The notes: generated by a model from the sequence alone, not told the origin. Numbered from the stretch's first letter, positions 33,762 to 42,467 are shown. The stretch is DNA of 64,000 bases from Leifsonia sp. EB41 (GCF_041262565.1 NZ_JBGCCJ010000001.1:2046001-2110000); one strand, 5' to 3'. A program made the numbers and translations.

Positions 33762-34279
33762 CGGCGCGGGTCCTCGCTCGCGGGCTTCGTCGCGGCCCCG
33801 GGCTCCACCGCGCGCCCGCGGTTCCGTCGCCGGACATCCCGGGGCGCCCGGCCGGCGAGGAACGAGCGGCCGGGGTCGACCACGAAGCCCTGGCGGAGGG
33901 CCTCCCGCCCGACGAGCATGCGGAAGCCCATCTGGTCGCGGTTGCTCAGCGTGGTCTCGGCGAGGACGGTCCGTCCGCCGAGCACGAGCTCCAGCAGCAC
34001 GACGAACCGGTCCTCGGCGTGACCCGACGAACTGCGCACGACGCGGCGGTCGTGGATGGGGACCTCGACCACCGACGCGTCGGTGTCGGCGTCCTGCCAC
34101 GGGTGCACCGTGAACCGCACCCGGTCGCCGGGGAGCTCCTCCAGATCGAAGGCGTGCAGCGCCGAGCTGCGGGCGCCGGTGTCGATCTTGACTTTGGTCC
34201 ACGGAATGCCGATGCTGGGCAGGCTCGCCCATTCACGCCACCCCACGACGAGGGTGTTTGAATGGAGATCACCGGCCAT
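33758..34279 (-). CDS. RimB-like putative ATP-dependent zinc protease
   Basis: This 173-residue protein belongs to the family annotated 'ATP-dependent zinc protease' (pepsin-like fold). The motif KIDTGARSSALHA (about residues 24-36) holds the aspartate, followed by DRRVVRSSSG, EDRFVVLLELVLGG and the ending NRDQMGFRMLVGREAL. The C-terminal 40 residues are basic and low complexity. In other bacteria this family is found beside RimK ligases (RimABK in pseudomonads); here the RimK-type gene is divergent, starting 25 bases away. That supports a joint role in removing and adding C-terminal glutamates, which is inference. Confidence 0.82.
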   Translation of the reverse strand: MAGDLHSNTLVVGWREWASLPSIGIPWTKVKIDTGARSSALHAFDLEELPGDRVRFTVHPWQDADTDASVVEVPIHDRRVVRSSSGHAEDRFVVLLELVLGGRTVLAETTLSNRDQMGFRMLVGREALRQGFVVDPGRSFLAGRAPRDVRRRNRGRAVEPGAATKPASEDPRR

Positions 34280-34304
34280 CCCCCTATCTTTGCAGGATCC
34301 ATCG

Positions 34305-35504
34305 ATGAAGCTCGCCATCCTCTCCCGCGCTCCGCACGCGTACTCAACCCAGCGGCTGCGTGCGGCCGCGCGCGACCGCGGCCACACCGTGAAGGTGCTC
34401 AACACCCTCCGCTTCGCGATCGACCTCTCCGGCCCCGAGCCCGACCTGCAGTACCGCGGGCGGCTGCTGTCCGACTACGACGCCGTCCTGCCGCGCATCG
34501 GCAACTCGATCACCTACTACGGCACGGCCGTCGTGCGGCAGTTCGAGCAGATGGACGTCTACACGCCCAACACGGCGAACGGCATCACCAACTCGCGCGA
34601 CAAGCTGCGGGCCAACCAGATCCTGTCGCGGCACAACATCGGGATGCCGGCGACCACGTTCGTGAACAGCCGCGCCGACGTGCGCATGGCGATCGAGCAG
34701 GTCGGCGGCGCGCCCGTCGTCATCAAGCTGCTGGAGGGCACCCAGGGCATCGGCGTCATCCTCGCCCCGGAGGCGAAGATCGCCGAGTCGATCGTGGAGA
34801 CGCTGCACTCCACCAAGCAGAACGTGCTCATCCAGAGTTTCATCTCGGAGAGCCGCGGCCGCGACATCCGTGCGCTCGTCGTCGGCGACCGCGTGGTCGC
34901 GGCCATGCGGCGGGTGGCGAGCGGCGACGAGTTCCGCTCCAACGTGCACCGCGGCGGCACCGTCGAGAAGGTGGAGCTGACCCCGGAGTACGAGGAGGCC
35001 GCCGTGCGGTCGGCGCAGATCATGGGACTCCGCGTGGCCGGCGTCGACATGCTCGAAGGGCACGAGGGTCCGCTGGTGATGGAGGTCAACTCCTCGCCCG
35101 GCCTGGAGGGCATCGAGCGCGCGACCGGCCTCGACGTCGCGGGCGCGATCATCGACTTCATCTCCAACCAGGTCGCGTTCCCGGAGATCGACGTGCGCCA
35201 GCGGCTGACCGTCTCGCGCGGCTACGGCGTGGCCGAGCTGCTCGTGCACGGCGACGCGGACCTGATCGGCAAGACGATCAAGGGGTCCGGGCTGTGGGAC
35301 CGCGACATCACGGTGCTCACGCTGCACCGCGGCGCCACCGTCATCCCGAACCCGCGCAGCGGCGTGGAGCTGCAGGCGGGCGACCGGCTGCTGTGCTTCG
35401 GCAAGCTGGAGGAGATGCGGTCGATGATCCCGGACCGGAGGAAGCGCCGCACCAAGGTGCGCCGGCTGCCGAAGGACCACATGGCGGAGGCTGCGTCGGC
35501 GTAG
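34305..35504 (+). CDS. RimK-type ATP-grasp ligase with C-terminal RCK_C (TrkA_C) domain
   Basis: This 399-residue protein has an N-terminal pre-ATP-grasp domain and an ATP-grasp core (about residues 95-290) with KLLEGTQGIGVIL, FISESRGRDIRALVVGD and the metal-binding VMEVNSSPGLEGIE. RimK adds glutamates to ribosomal protein S6. A further 90 residues (VSRGYGVAELLVHGDADLIG to LLCFGKLEEM) form an RCK_C/TrkA_C domain, which in other proteins binds small ligands; typical RimK ends before this. AGGA lies before the ATG, and a TATCTT -10-like box is at 34285-34290. Confidence 0.9.
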   Translation: MKLAILSRAPHAYSTQRLRAAARDRGHTVKVLNTLRFAIDLSGPEPDLQYRGRLLSDYDAVLPRIGNSITYYGTAVVRQFEQMDVYTPNTANGITNSRDKLRANQILSRHNIGMPATTFVNSRADVRMAIEQVGGAPVVIKLLEGTQGIGVILAPEAKIAESIVETLHSTKQNVLIQSFISESRGRDIRALVVGDRVVAAMRRVASGDEFRSNVHRGGTVEKVELTPEYEEAAVRSAQIMGLRVAGVDMLEGHEGPLVMEVNSSPGLEGIERATGLDVAGAIIDFISNQVAFPEIDVRQRLTVSRGYGVAELLVHGDADLIGKTIKGSGLWDRDITVLTLHRGATVIPNPRSGVELQAGDRLLCFGKLEEMRSMIPDRRKRRTKVRRLPKDHMAEAASA

Positions 35505-35507
35505 CCG

Positions 35508-36449
35508 CTAGGCCGAGCCCGCGTCCCACCAGCGCAGCACGCGCAGCGCCCGCAGGGTGATCCAGCGGCTCGGCATCCCCTCGTTGTCGCCGAAGTCGAA
35601 CCAGGCCGGGCCCTCGTGCCGGTTCTCCAGGTTCCAGAGGCCGTCGGCGTCGGCCTTGCCCCGCAGCAGCTCCACCGCCTCCGCGAGGCGCGGGTCGCGG
35701 CGGTCGACGCCGCGGAAGTGCTCCAGGCCGCGCAGGATGTCGTGGAACCAGCGCACCGGGTTGCTCAGCAGCGTCATCCGCGGGTCGGCGACCTCGCCGG
35801 TGCTGAGCCGGCGGAACAGGCCGCGCGCCAGGAGGTACTCCTCACCCGTGCGCTGCGCGTCGGCCGACGCCGCGTCGCCCCGGCCGGTCGCGTTCCAGGC
35901 GCCGAGGCCCTCCACCGCGCAGATGGTGGAGTGGAACGACGAGACCCGCGCGCCGTACCCGGCCCAGCAGTTCCAGGCTCCGTCCCCGAGCCGGCCGCCG
36001 GCCAGCGTGGCGGCGACGTTCGTGCCGTCCTGGCCGAAGTAGGCGGCGAGCGCAAGCACGACGCCGTTGATACAGGGCTCCGTCTCGCCGTCGAAGTAGG
36101 GCTCGCCGGCATGATCCCAGCCGACGTGGTCGCGCACGTGGGAGACGGCCTCCAGCGCACGGGGATGCGCGGGGTCGACGCCGAAGTCGGCGAGCTGCTG
36201 CAGCGTGAAGTGGGTGGCGGTCCAGGCGTCGAAGAACGGGCGGTCCTCCTGCGCCCATCCTGGCCGGTAGACGCCGCCGTCCCAGCGGCCGTCCGGCTCT
36301 TGGGCGTCGAGGAGCCGGGCTCCCCAGCCCTCGGTCGCGACGCGGTCGCGCTCGGCGGCGACGGTCTCGTCGGACGCGCCGGCGAGGTCGCGGAGCACCT
36401 GCCAGCGGATGCTCGGGTCGGAGTCGAGGAGCCACTCGATCGTGTCCAT
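35508..36449 (-). CDS. Squalene-cyclase-like (prenyltransferase-repeat) hypothetical protein
   Basis: This 313-residue cytoplasmic protein has the alpha/alpha-barrel repeats of the squalene cyclase/prenyltransferase-beta fold: LLDAQEPDGRWDGGVYRPGW, THFTLQQLADFGVD, LAGGRLGDGAWNCWAG and ADGLWNLENRHEG. QW-like motifs recur, but the cyclase DXDD acid motif is not obvious, so it may not be a terpene enzyme. TAGCAT ends seven bases before the ATG at 36449 (leaderless). It is convergent with the RimK-type gene, three bases apart. Confidence 0.75.
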   Translation of the reverse strand: MDTIEWLLDSDPSIRWQVLRDLAGASDETVAAERDRVATEGWGARLLDAQEPDGRWDGGVYRPGWAQEDRPFFDAWTATHFTLQQLADFGVDPAHPRALEAVSHVRDHVGWDHAGEPYFDGETEPCINGVVLALAAYFGQDGTNVAATLAGGRLGDGAWNCWAGYGARVSSFHSTICAVEGLGAWNATGRGDAASADAQRTGEEYLLARGLFRRLSTGEVADPRMTLLSNPVRWFHDILRGLEHFRGVDRRDPRLAEAVELLRGKADADGLWNLENRHEGPAWFDFGDNEGMPSRWITLRALRVLRWWDAGSA

Positions 36450-36480
36450 GCCCCGCATGCTACTCAGGGTCCACGATGTT

Positions 36481-36543
36481 CATCGAGGGGGCGCAACACG
36501 CCGCGTCGTCGCGCGGGAGGCGGCGTGTTGCGTCCCTTGGATG
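36481..36543. repeat. Palindrome family B, copy 1
   Basis: GAGGGGGCGCAACACGCCGC and its near-complement (36520-36543) form an inverted repeat of about 23 bp with a 15-base loop. The same head (GAGGGG then GCG..ACACGCCGC) occurs at 38726. It lies immediately after the LtrA stop (36545). Confidence 0.8.
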
Positions 36544-36544
36544 C

Positions 36545-37684
36545 TCAGCGGCGGGAGCGCTCGGCCACGAGGACGAGGACGACGATGGCCAGCAGCGCGC
36601 CGATGAGCGCGATGCCAGGCAGCTCGCCCGCCCGCAGCGGCAGCATCCACGCCGCGAGGAGGCCGGCCACGAGCGCTCCGGCTGCTCCGATGAGGCGGTA
36701 CGCCCACGGACCCAGCCGCAGCTCGCGGCGGTACTCCGCGTCGCCGACCAGGTAGACGGCGACGCCGCCGGAGAGCAGCCAGGCCGCGGCCGGCGTGACC
36801 GGCGCGAAGGCGTCCTCCAGCGAGAGGTGGAGGCCGGCGGCCACCCCGACGAGACCGAACAGCATCACGAAGTGGGCGACGTAATACGCGGTGAGGGCCA
36901 GCGTCGTGCCTCCCCGGGTGGGCATCGCGCCGAGCGACCGCTCCGCGCGCTCGTCGTCGCCCGAGAAGTAGCACCACCAGAGCGCGGCCACCATCGCGAC
37001 GGTCGCGACCGCACCGAGCACGACCTGTGGGCTGATCCCCGACGCGGACAGTCCCGCGCCGACCGACACGATCGACTCGCCGAACGCGATGATCATCAGG
37101 AGGCCGTGACGTTCGACGAAATGCGCTGCACCGATCGCGAACGGGTCGGCCCTGGTGACGAGCCCGGAGACGAGGAAGAGCACGAGGGGGGCCAGAAACA
37201 GCGCCCACTCCAGCCAGCCGGTCGCGAAGCCGGACGCGATCAAGAACAGTGCCGCCACGACGTTCAGCGGCCCGACGCGCAGCATCACGCGCACCGAGCC
37301 GCGCCCTCCCCGCGCGATGAACAGGCCGGCGTGGATGACCACGACCGTCAGGTAGGCGACCCCGAACAGCACGCCCGACCCGGTGAACACGTCCGGGATG
37401 GCGAGCGACAGCACGAGGAACGCGGCCATCGCGGCGATGAGCAGCAGCCGGACGGGCACGGTGTCGGGCACAGCCTGGTTGGTGAGCCACGCGAACGCGT
37501 CGTACATCCACCAGACGACGGCGAGGATGGCGGCGGCCCGCAGCACCGAGTCGACGCCGGGATGCTGCACGATGACCGCGGTGAGCTGGCCGATCGTGAA
37601 CACGAACACCAGGTCGAACAGCAGCTCGATCGTGGACACGCGCGACGCCACCCGCCCTATCCGGCCTCCGGTCACCCCGCTCAC
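36545..37684 (-). CDS. Low-temperature-requirement A (LtrA) family membrane protein
   Basis: This 379-residue membrane protein has about ten helices and the LtrA signature near the N-terminus (STIELLFDLVFVFTIGQLTA) and in the middle (HFVERHGLLMIIAFGESIVS). LtrA was named from cold-sensitive Listeria mutants; its activity is unknown. The GTG at 37684 is preceded by TAACGT seven bases upstream and no ribosome site (leaderless). It is divergent from an aldo/keto reductase. Confidence 0.9.
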   Translation of the reverse strand: MSGVTGGRIGRVASRVSTIELLFDLVFVFTIGQLTAVIVQHPGVDSVLRAAAILAVVWWMYDAFAWLTNQAVPDTVPVRLLLIAAMAAFLVLSLAIPDVFTGSGVLFGVAYLTVVVIHAGLFIARGGRGSVRVMLRVGPLNVVAALFLIASGFATGWLEWALFLAPLVLFLVSGLVTRADPFAIGAAHFVERHGLLMIIAFGESIVSVGAGLSASGISPQVVLGAVATVAMVAALWWCYFSGDDERAERSLGAMPTRGGTTLALTAYYVAHFVMLFGLVGVAAGLHLSLEDAFAPVTPAAAWLLSGGVAVYLVGDAEYRRELRLGPWAYRLIGAAGALVAGLLAAWMLPLRAGELPGIALIGALLAIVVLVLVAERSRR

Positions 37685-37726
37685 AGGGAGAACGTTAGCG
37701 GGGGGCGCGGCCTCTAGGCTGGCCCC

Positions 37727-38719
37727 ATGCCCACTCCTTTCGTCGCCGATCCCGCCCGCTACGACTCGATGCCCTACCGCCGCGCCGGACGCAGCGGCCT
37801 CCAGCTCCCACCGCTCTCGCTCGGGCTGTGGCAGAACTTCGGCACCGCGCGGTCGTTCGACACCCAGCGCGCGATCGTGCTGCGCGCCTTCGACCTGGGA
37901 GTGACGCACTTCGACCTGGCCAACAACTACGGGCCGCCTCCCGGCGCCGCCGAGGAGTTCTTCGGCCGCATCCTCGCCACCGACCTGCGCGCCTACCGCG
38001 ACGAGATCGTGGTGTCGACCAAGGCCGGCTACCTGATGTGGCCGGGGCCGTACGGCGACTTCGGCTCGCGCAAGTACCTGCTGTCGTCGCTCGACCAGAG
38101 CCTGCGGCGGCTGGGGCTGGAGTACGTGGACGTGTTCTACCACCACCGCCCTGACCAGCAGACCCCACTGGACGAGACGATGGGCGCTCTGACGGCGGCC
38201 GTCGCCCACGGCAAGGCGCTTTACACCGGCGTCTCGAACTACGACCCGGCGCAGACCACCGCTGCAGCGGCGCTGCTCGCCGACGCCGGGACCCCGCTGC
38301 TCCTGCACCAGCCGCGCTACTCCATGTTCGACCGGCACGTGGAGGACGGCGTCCTGGCCGCTGTGGAGGCCGCGGGCGCCGCCGCGATCGTGTTCTCGCC
38401 GCTGGCCCAGGGGATGCTGACCGACCGCTACCTGAACGGCGTGCCGGAGGGCTCGCGCGCGGTCACGAGCGTGTTCCTGCACGAGTCGGACCTGACCGAG
38501 GACGTGCTGACGAAGGTGCGCGCGCTCAACGACATCGCGGCCGGGCGCGGGCAGAGCCTGGCTCAGCTCGCGCTGCAGTGGGTGCTGCGGAACCCGGTGG
38601 TGGTGTCCGCGATCATCGGGGCGAGCAGCGTTGCGCAGCTGGAGCAGAACCTCGGCGCGGTGCACGCGCCGGCGCTGGAGGCCGGCGAGCTGGCCGCGAT
38701 CGACGCCGCGCTCGCCTGA
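37727..38719 (+). CDS. Aldo/keto reductase, YghZ/Gpr type
   Basis: This 330-residue NADPH-dependent reductase matches the YghZ subgroup (L-glyceraldehyde-3-phosphate reductase in E. coli). It begins MPYRRAGRSGLQLPPLSLGL and has the tetrad in HFDLANNYGPP (Asp, Tyr), VVSTKAGYL (Lys) and VFYHHRPDQ (His). The subgroup's methylglyoxal or glyceraldehyde-phosphate detoxifying role is likely but not proven here. TAGGCT ends six bases before the ATG, so the mRNA is probably leaderless. A family B palindrome follows its stop. Confidence 0.9.
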   Translation: MPTPFVADPARYDSMPYRRAGRSGLQLPPLSLGLWQNFGTARSFDTQRAIVLRAFDLGVTHFDLANNYGPPPGAAEEFFGRILATDLRAYRDEIVVSTKAGYLMWPGPYGDFGSRKYLLSSLDQSLRRLGLEYVDVFYHHRPDQQTPLDETMGALTAAVAHGKALYTGVSNYDPAQTTAAAALLADAGTPLLLHQPRYSMFDRHVEDGVLAAVEAAGAAAIVFSPLAQGMLTDRYLNGVPEGSRAVTSVFLHESDLTEDVLTKVRALNDIAAGRGQSLAQLALQWVLRNPVVVSAIIGASSVAQLEQNLGAVHAPALEAGELAAIDAALA

Positions 38720-38725
38720 GCCCCG

Positions 38726-38780
38726 CCGAGGGGTCGCGACACGCCGCTGTCCGCGACGCGCGGCGGCGTGTCGCGTCCCC
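38726..38780. repeat. Palindrome family B, copy 2
   Basis: CGAGGGGTCGCGACACGCCGC (ending at 38747) pairs with GCGGCGTGTCGCGTCCCC (38763-38780). It lies between the convergent aldo/keto reductase and TetR genes and is a relative of the element at 36481. Confidence 0.8.
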
Positions 38781-38789
38781 TGTGGACGA

Positions 38790-39350
38790 CTAGGCGAGCG
38801 TCGGGAGCGTCGCGAGCGCCTCGTCGACGTGGGAGGTCAGCGTCGCATCGGCGGGGCCGGCGATCCACTGGGCGAAGCCGACATGGAACGCGCCCACCGC
38901 GGCCTGCCCGGCGAGGCTGGCCGCGGGCTCGGCGACGCCGCGAGCGCGCAGGGCTGCTCCCGATGCGATGGCGAGGGAGGCCAGCTTGAGCAGCTCGCGC
39001 TCCTGCAGACTCGGGTTCGCCGCGATGACCGCCGAGCGACGGCGCGGGAAGTCCGCACCGCGGCTGTCGATCAGCGCCGCGGCCGCACGCATCCCGGCGG
39101 CGGCCACCGCGAAGGGCGGAGCATCGGAGGGCGCGTCGGCGATGGCGGCGAGCACGGCCTCCTGCATCACGGTGGATCCGGCGAAGAGCACCTCCCGCTT
39201 GTCGGCGTAGTGGCGGAAGAAGGTGCGCTCGGTGACGCCCGCGCGCTCGGCGATGTCGGCGACGGTGGTCCCCTCGAAGCCGCGCTCGGCGTACAGCTCG
39301 ATGGCCGCCCTCTCCAGGCGGCCGCGCGCGTCCGGTGTCCAGCGTCCCAC
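38790..39350 (-). CDS. TetR-family repressor of the adjacent SDR gene
   Basis: This 186-residue regulator has a TetR helix-turn-helix (TVADIAERAGVTERTFFRHY, about residues 28-47) and a variable ligand domain. I chose the GTG at 39350 (VGRWTPDARG) because TACACT ends six bases upstream, as in other genes here; the longer frame from 39422 would run through the operators. Three copies of a 19-bp palindrome at 39381-39442 lie in the divergent promoter region and are its probable binding sites. Confidence 0.88.
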   Translation of the reverse strand: MGRWTPDARGRLERAAIELYAERGFEGTTVADIAERAGVTERTFFRHYADKREVLFAGSTVMQEAVLAAIADAPSDAPPFAVAAAGMRAAAALIDSRGADFPRRRSAVIAANPSLQERELLKLASLAIASGAALRARGVAEPAASLAGQAAVGAFHVGFAQWIAGPADATLTSHVDEALATLPTLA

Positions 39351-39380
39351 GGGACGAGTGTAGCCGGTTCCCGGGCGGGT

Positions 39381-39442
39381 GATGACAGTTGCTGACATCG
39401 GTGCTATCGTGATGTCAGTCACTGACGACAGTCACTGACATC
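39381..39442. promoter_or_regulatory. Three-copy operator array for the TetR/SDR divergent promoter
   Basis: Three 19-bp palindromic units read GATGACAG-TTG-CTGACATC (39381-39399), GATGTCAG-TCA-CTGACGAC (39411-39429) and GACGACAG-TCA-CTGACATC (39424-39442). The last two overlap by six bases, and together they form a perfect outer inverted repeat GATGTCAGT...ACTGACATC. The consensus is GATGTCAG-NNN-CTGACATC. The array is a strong candidate for cooperative binding of the adjacent TetR protein. Confidence 0.8.
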
Positions 39443-39484
39443 ACCGACACTCGCAACGATCCCATGACTCGGGAGGTCATCCCC

Positions 39485-40390
39485 ATGCGCGTCTTCGTCA
39501 CTGGAGCATCCGGCTGGATCGGCTCCGCCGTCGTCCCCGAACTCCTCGCCGCCGGTCACGAGGTGACCGGCCTCGCCCGCTCCGAGGCATCCGCCGAGCG
39601 CATCCGCGCCACCGGCGCGACCGCCGTCGCCGGCTCGCTCGACGACCTGGAGAGCATCCGCTCCGGCGCTGCGGCGTCCGACGCGGTCATCCACCTCGGC
39701 TTCAAGCACGACTTCTCCGACTACGCCGGCGCCGGCCGCACCGAGCGCGCCGTGGTCGCCACGATCGGCGACGAGCTCGCCGGCTCCGACCGGCCGTTCC
39801 TGTTCGCGTCGGGCATCGTGGCGCGCCCAGGCGAGGTGCTGACGGAAGATGTTCCCTCGCCGTATGTCGGCCCCGACGCCCCGCGCGGCGGCGGCGAGGC
39901 GTTCGCGTTCGAGTACGCCGACCGCGGCGTGCGGCCGGTCGCGCTGCGGTTCTCGCCGACCGTCCACGGCCGCGGCGACCACGGCTTCAGCGCCGAGCTG
40001 GTCCGCATCGCCCGCGAGAAGGGCGTCGCGGGTTACGTGGGCGACGGCTCCAACCGCTGGCCGGCCGTGCACCGGCTCGACGCCGGGCGGCTGGTCCGGC
40101 TCGCGCTGGAGCAGGCCACCCCGGCGGCACGCGTGCACGCGGTCGGCGAGGAGGGCATCCAAGCCCGCGACATCGCGACCGCCATCGGCGAGGGGCTCGG
40201 CCTGCCCGTGGAGTCCATCGCGCCGGAGGACGTGGACGCGCACTTCGGCTGGATCGGCCGGTTCTTCGGGATGGACATCCCGGCCTCCAGCGCGATCACC
40301 CGCGAGCGCTACGGCTGGACGCCGACCGGCCCGACCCTCCTCGAGGACCTCGCCTCCGGCTCCTACTTCGAGGCCGTCGCCGCCCGCTGA
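39485..40390 (+). CDS. NAD-dependent epimerase/SDR-family oxidoreductase
   Basis: This 301-residue protein has the Rossmann motif VFVTGASGWIGSAVVPELLA (about residues 3-22), then GSLDDLES, HLGFKHDFSDY and FASGIVARPGE, typical of extended SDR proteins of the dihydroflavonol-reductase/epimerase type. The usual active-site YxxxK is not plain (EAFAFEYADRG), so the reaction is uncertain. The ATG at 39485 has GGGAGG nine bases upstream. It is probably derepressed when the divergent TetR leaves its three operators. Its end overlaps the next gene by 28 bases. Confidence 0.88.
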   Translation: MRVFVTGASGWIGSAVVPELLAAGHEVTGLARSEASAERIRATGATAVAGSLDDLESIRSGAAASDAVIHLGFKHDFSDYAGAGRTERAVVATIGDELAGSDRPFLFASGIVARPGEVLTEDVPSPYVGPDAPRGGGEAFAFEYADRGVRPVALRFSPTVHGRGDHGFSAELVRIAREKGVAGYVGDGSNRWPAVHRLDAGRLVRLALEQATPAARVHAVGEEGIQARDIATAIGEGLGLPVESIAPEDVDAHFGWIGRFFGMDIPASSAITRERYGWTPTGPTLLEDLASGSYFEAVAAR

Positions 40391-40971
40391 GCGGCGGGCG
40401 CGGGAAGCAGCCCCAGCACGGCGGCGGCGAGGAAGCATACCGCGCCGCCGACCGTGCCCACCCCCGTCCAGAACGCGCTGAGGAGGGCGTCGGTCCCCGG
40501 CAGCTCGAACGCGCCGACGGCGGCGAAGCCGAAAAGCACGGAGCCGAGCAGGTTGAGCACGGCGCCGGCGCCGTCCCGCCGCGACCCGCGTTGCCGGGCG
40601 ACCGCCACCACGGCGATCAGGCTGGAGACCAGAAAACAGATCGACCCGTAGGCGTCCGGCCGCCAGCCCGTGCCCCCGGCCGAGCCTGCGGGGACCGCCG
40701 CGGCGAGCGCGATCGTCGTGCTCACGTTGAAGAACAGCGTCCCGACGAACTGAATGACGGACGAGCTGCGGTTCGGGACGCCGAGGGCCAGTCCCGCGCC
40801 AAGCGTGAAGAACACCGAGCCGACCACGAACACCACGTTCGTGACGATCGCGCCGAGCGCGTCCGCGACCGACGGCAACGCGGCGAACGCGAAGCACACC
40901 GAGCCGACCGCGAAGGAGGCGTCGGAGAGCAGGAGTCTCCTCCGCTCCCCGCCGCCTCCTCCGTCGCTCAC
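40363..40971 (-). CDS. YrhK-domain membrane protein
   Basis: This 202-residue protein has about six hydrophobic helices arranged as repeated pairs (ASFAVGSVCFAFAALP, VVFVVGSVFFTLGAGL, LNLLGSVLFGFAAVGAF), matching the YrhK-like pattern in which each repeat has a GSxxF motif. The function of this family is unknown. The GTG at 40971 lies nine bases after the glutamate decarboxylase stop (40981), so the two could be co-transcribed. The 3' end overlaps the convergent SDR gene. Confidence 0.72.
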   Translation of the reverse strand: MSDGGGGGERRRLLLSDASFAVGSVCFAFAALPSVADALGAIVTNVVFVVGSVFFTLGAGLALGVPNRSSSVIQFVGTLFFNVSTTIALAAAVPAGSAGGTGWRPDAYGSICFLVSSLIAVVAVARQRGSRRDGAGAVLNLLGSVLFGFAAVGAFELPGTDALLSAFWTGVGTVGGAVCFLAAAVLGLLPAPAAQRAATASK

Positions 40972-40980
40972 GCCGGCTCG

Positions 40981-42405
40981 CTAGTGTGCGAAGTGCGTCC
41001 GCGTGCGCGCGGACTCCGTCGCCTTCGCCGCCGGGTGCGTCGCGCCGGCCTTCTCCGCCTGCTCCCCCAGCTCGGCGACCACCGCGCGGATGTCGTTCAC
41101 GAGGTCCTCGGCGAGGTCGGCGTTGAAGCCGTCGCGCACCACGATCCGCAGCACGGCGACGTCGGTCGCGTCGTCCGGCATCGTGTAGGCGGGCACCTGC
41201 CAGCCCCGCGCGCGGAGCTCGTGCGACACCTGGAAGACCGTGAACGGCGTGCCGTCCTTCAGCGCGAACGAGATGACCGGGATGGCGGAGCCGTCCGTGA
41301 TGACCTCGATCGCCGGGTCTTCGGCGAGGCCCTTCGAGATGAGCAGCGCGGTGTCGCGCAGCGCCTCCATGATCGCGGTGAACCCGGCGCGGCCGAGCCG
41401 CACGAAGTTGTAGTACTGGCCGACGATCTGGTTGCCGGGGCGGGAGAAGTTCAGCGTGAACGTGGGCATGTCGCCGCCGAGGTAGTTCACCCGGAACACC
41501 AGGTCGTCCGGCAGCCACTCCGCCGAGCGCCACACCACGAACCCGATCCCCGGATAGGTGAGACCGTACTTGTGCCCGCTGACGTTGATCGACACCACTC
41601 GTGGGAGGCGGAAGTCCCACTCCAGGTGGGGGTGCAGGAACGGGACGACGAAACCTCCGCTCGCCGCGTCCACATGCACCGGCACGTCGGGTCCGCCCGA
41701 GGCGGCGAGAGCGTCGAGTGCGTCGCAGATCGCGGCGATGGGCTCCAGCTCACCGGTGTAGGTCGTGCCGAGGATGCCGACGACGCCGATCGTGTTCTCG
41801 TCGACCGCCGCGGTGACCTGCTCCGGCGTGATGACGTAACGCCCCTTGGCGACGGGGAGGTAGCGCGGCTCCACCTCGAAGTAACGGCAGAACTTCTCCC
41901 AGACGACCTGCACGTTCGAGCCGAGGACCAGGTTGGGCACGCCTCCCGGGTCGGAGCCTCCGGAGACGCCCGCCCGCTTGGCCCGCCAGCGCCACTTGAG
42001 CGCCAGGCCCCCGAGCATGACGGCCTCGCTCGACCCGATCGTCGCGGCCCCGGTCGGCTCACCCGGCTCGGCGTGGAACAGGTGCGAGACGATGGACACG
42101 CAGCGGCGCTCCATCGCCGCGGTCGCCGGGTACTCGTCCTTGTCGATCATGTTCTTGTCGAACGCCTCGGCCATCAGGATCTCGGCCTCCGGGTCCATCC
42201 ACGTCGTGACGAAGGTGGCGAGGTTGAGACGCGAGCTGCCGTCGAGGAGCAGCTCGTCGTGGATCAGCCGGTATGTGCTGGCCGGGTCGGTGGCGTCGTC
42301 CGGCAAGAGGTCCGGAGGGCTCTTCCGCGACAGGCGGCCGGTGTAGGCGGGGGCGAGCCCGGTGTCACCGCTCGCCGTTTGGATGTCTGACTCGAGCCGC
42401 GCCAT
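40981..42405 (-). CDS. gadB: Glutamate decarboxylase
   Basis: This 474-residue PLP enzyme converts glutamate to GABA, consuming a proton. Signature regions include TTWMDPEAEILM, the cofactor-binding IGSSEAVMLGGLALKWRW, DAASGGFVVPF and the Schiff-base lysine in NVSGHKYGLTYPG (Lys about 279). Length and order match the GadA/GadB family throughout. The ATG at 42405 has AGAGAGG upstream. No GadC antiporter is present in the window, so GABA export, if any, must use another carrier. Likely roles are acid tolerance or GABA metabolism. Confidence 0.95.
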   Translation of the reverse strand: MARLESDIQTASGDTGLAPAYTGRLSRKSPPDLLPDDATDPASTYRLIHDELLLDGSSRLNLATFVTTWMDPEAEILMAEAFDKNMIDKDEYPATAAMERRCVSIVSHLFHAEPGEPTGAATIGSSEAVMLGGLALKWRWRAKRAGVSGGSDPGGVPNLVLGSNVQVVWEKFCRYFEVEPRYLPVAKGRYVITPEQVTAAVDENTIGVVGILGTTYTGELEPIAAICDALDALAASGGPDVPVHVDAASGGFVVPFLHPHLEWDFRLPRVVSINVSGHKYGLTYPGIGFVVWRSAEWLPDDLVFRVNYLGGDMPTFTLNFSRPGNQIVGQYYNFVRLGRAGFTAIMEALRDTALLISKGLAEDPAIEVITDGSAIPVISFALKDGTPFTVFQVSHELRARGWQVPAYTMPDDATDVAVLRIVVRDGFNADLAEDLVNDIRAVVAELGEQAEKAGATHPAAKATESARTRTHFAH

Positions 42406-42467
42406 GCGCCGCCCCTCTCTGCCTCGGCTCCGCCACGGGTCGGCGGCGCCTGCCTATCGGCAGCGGA

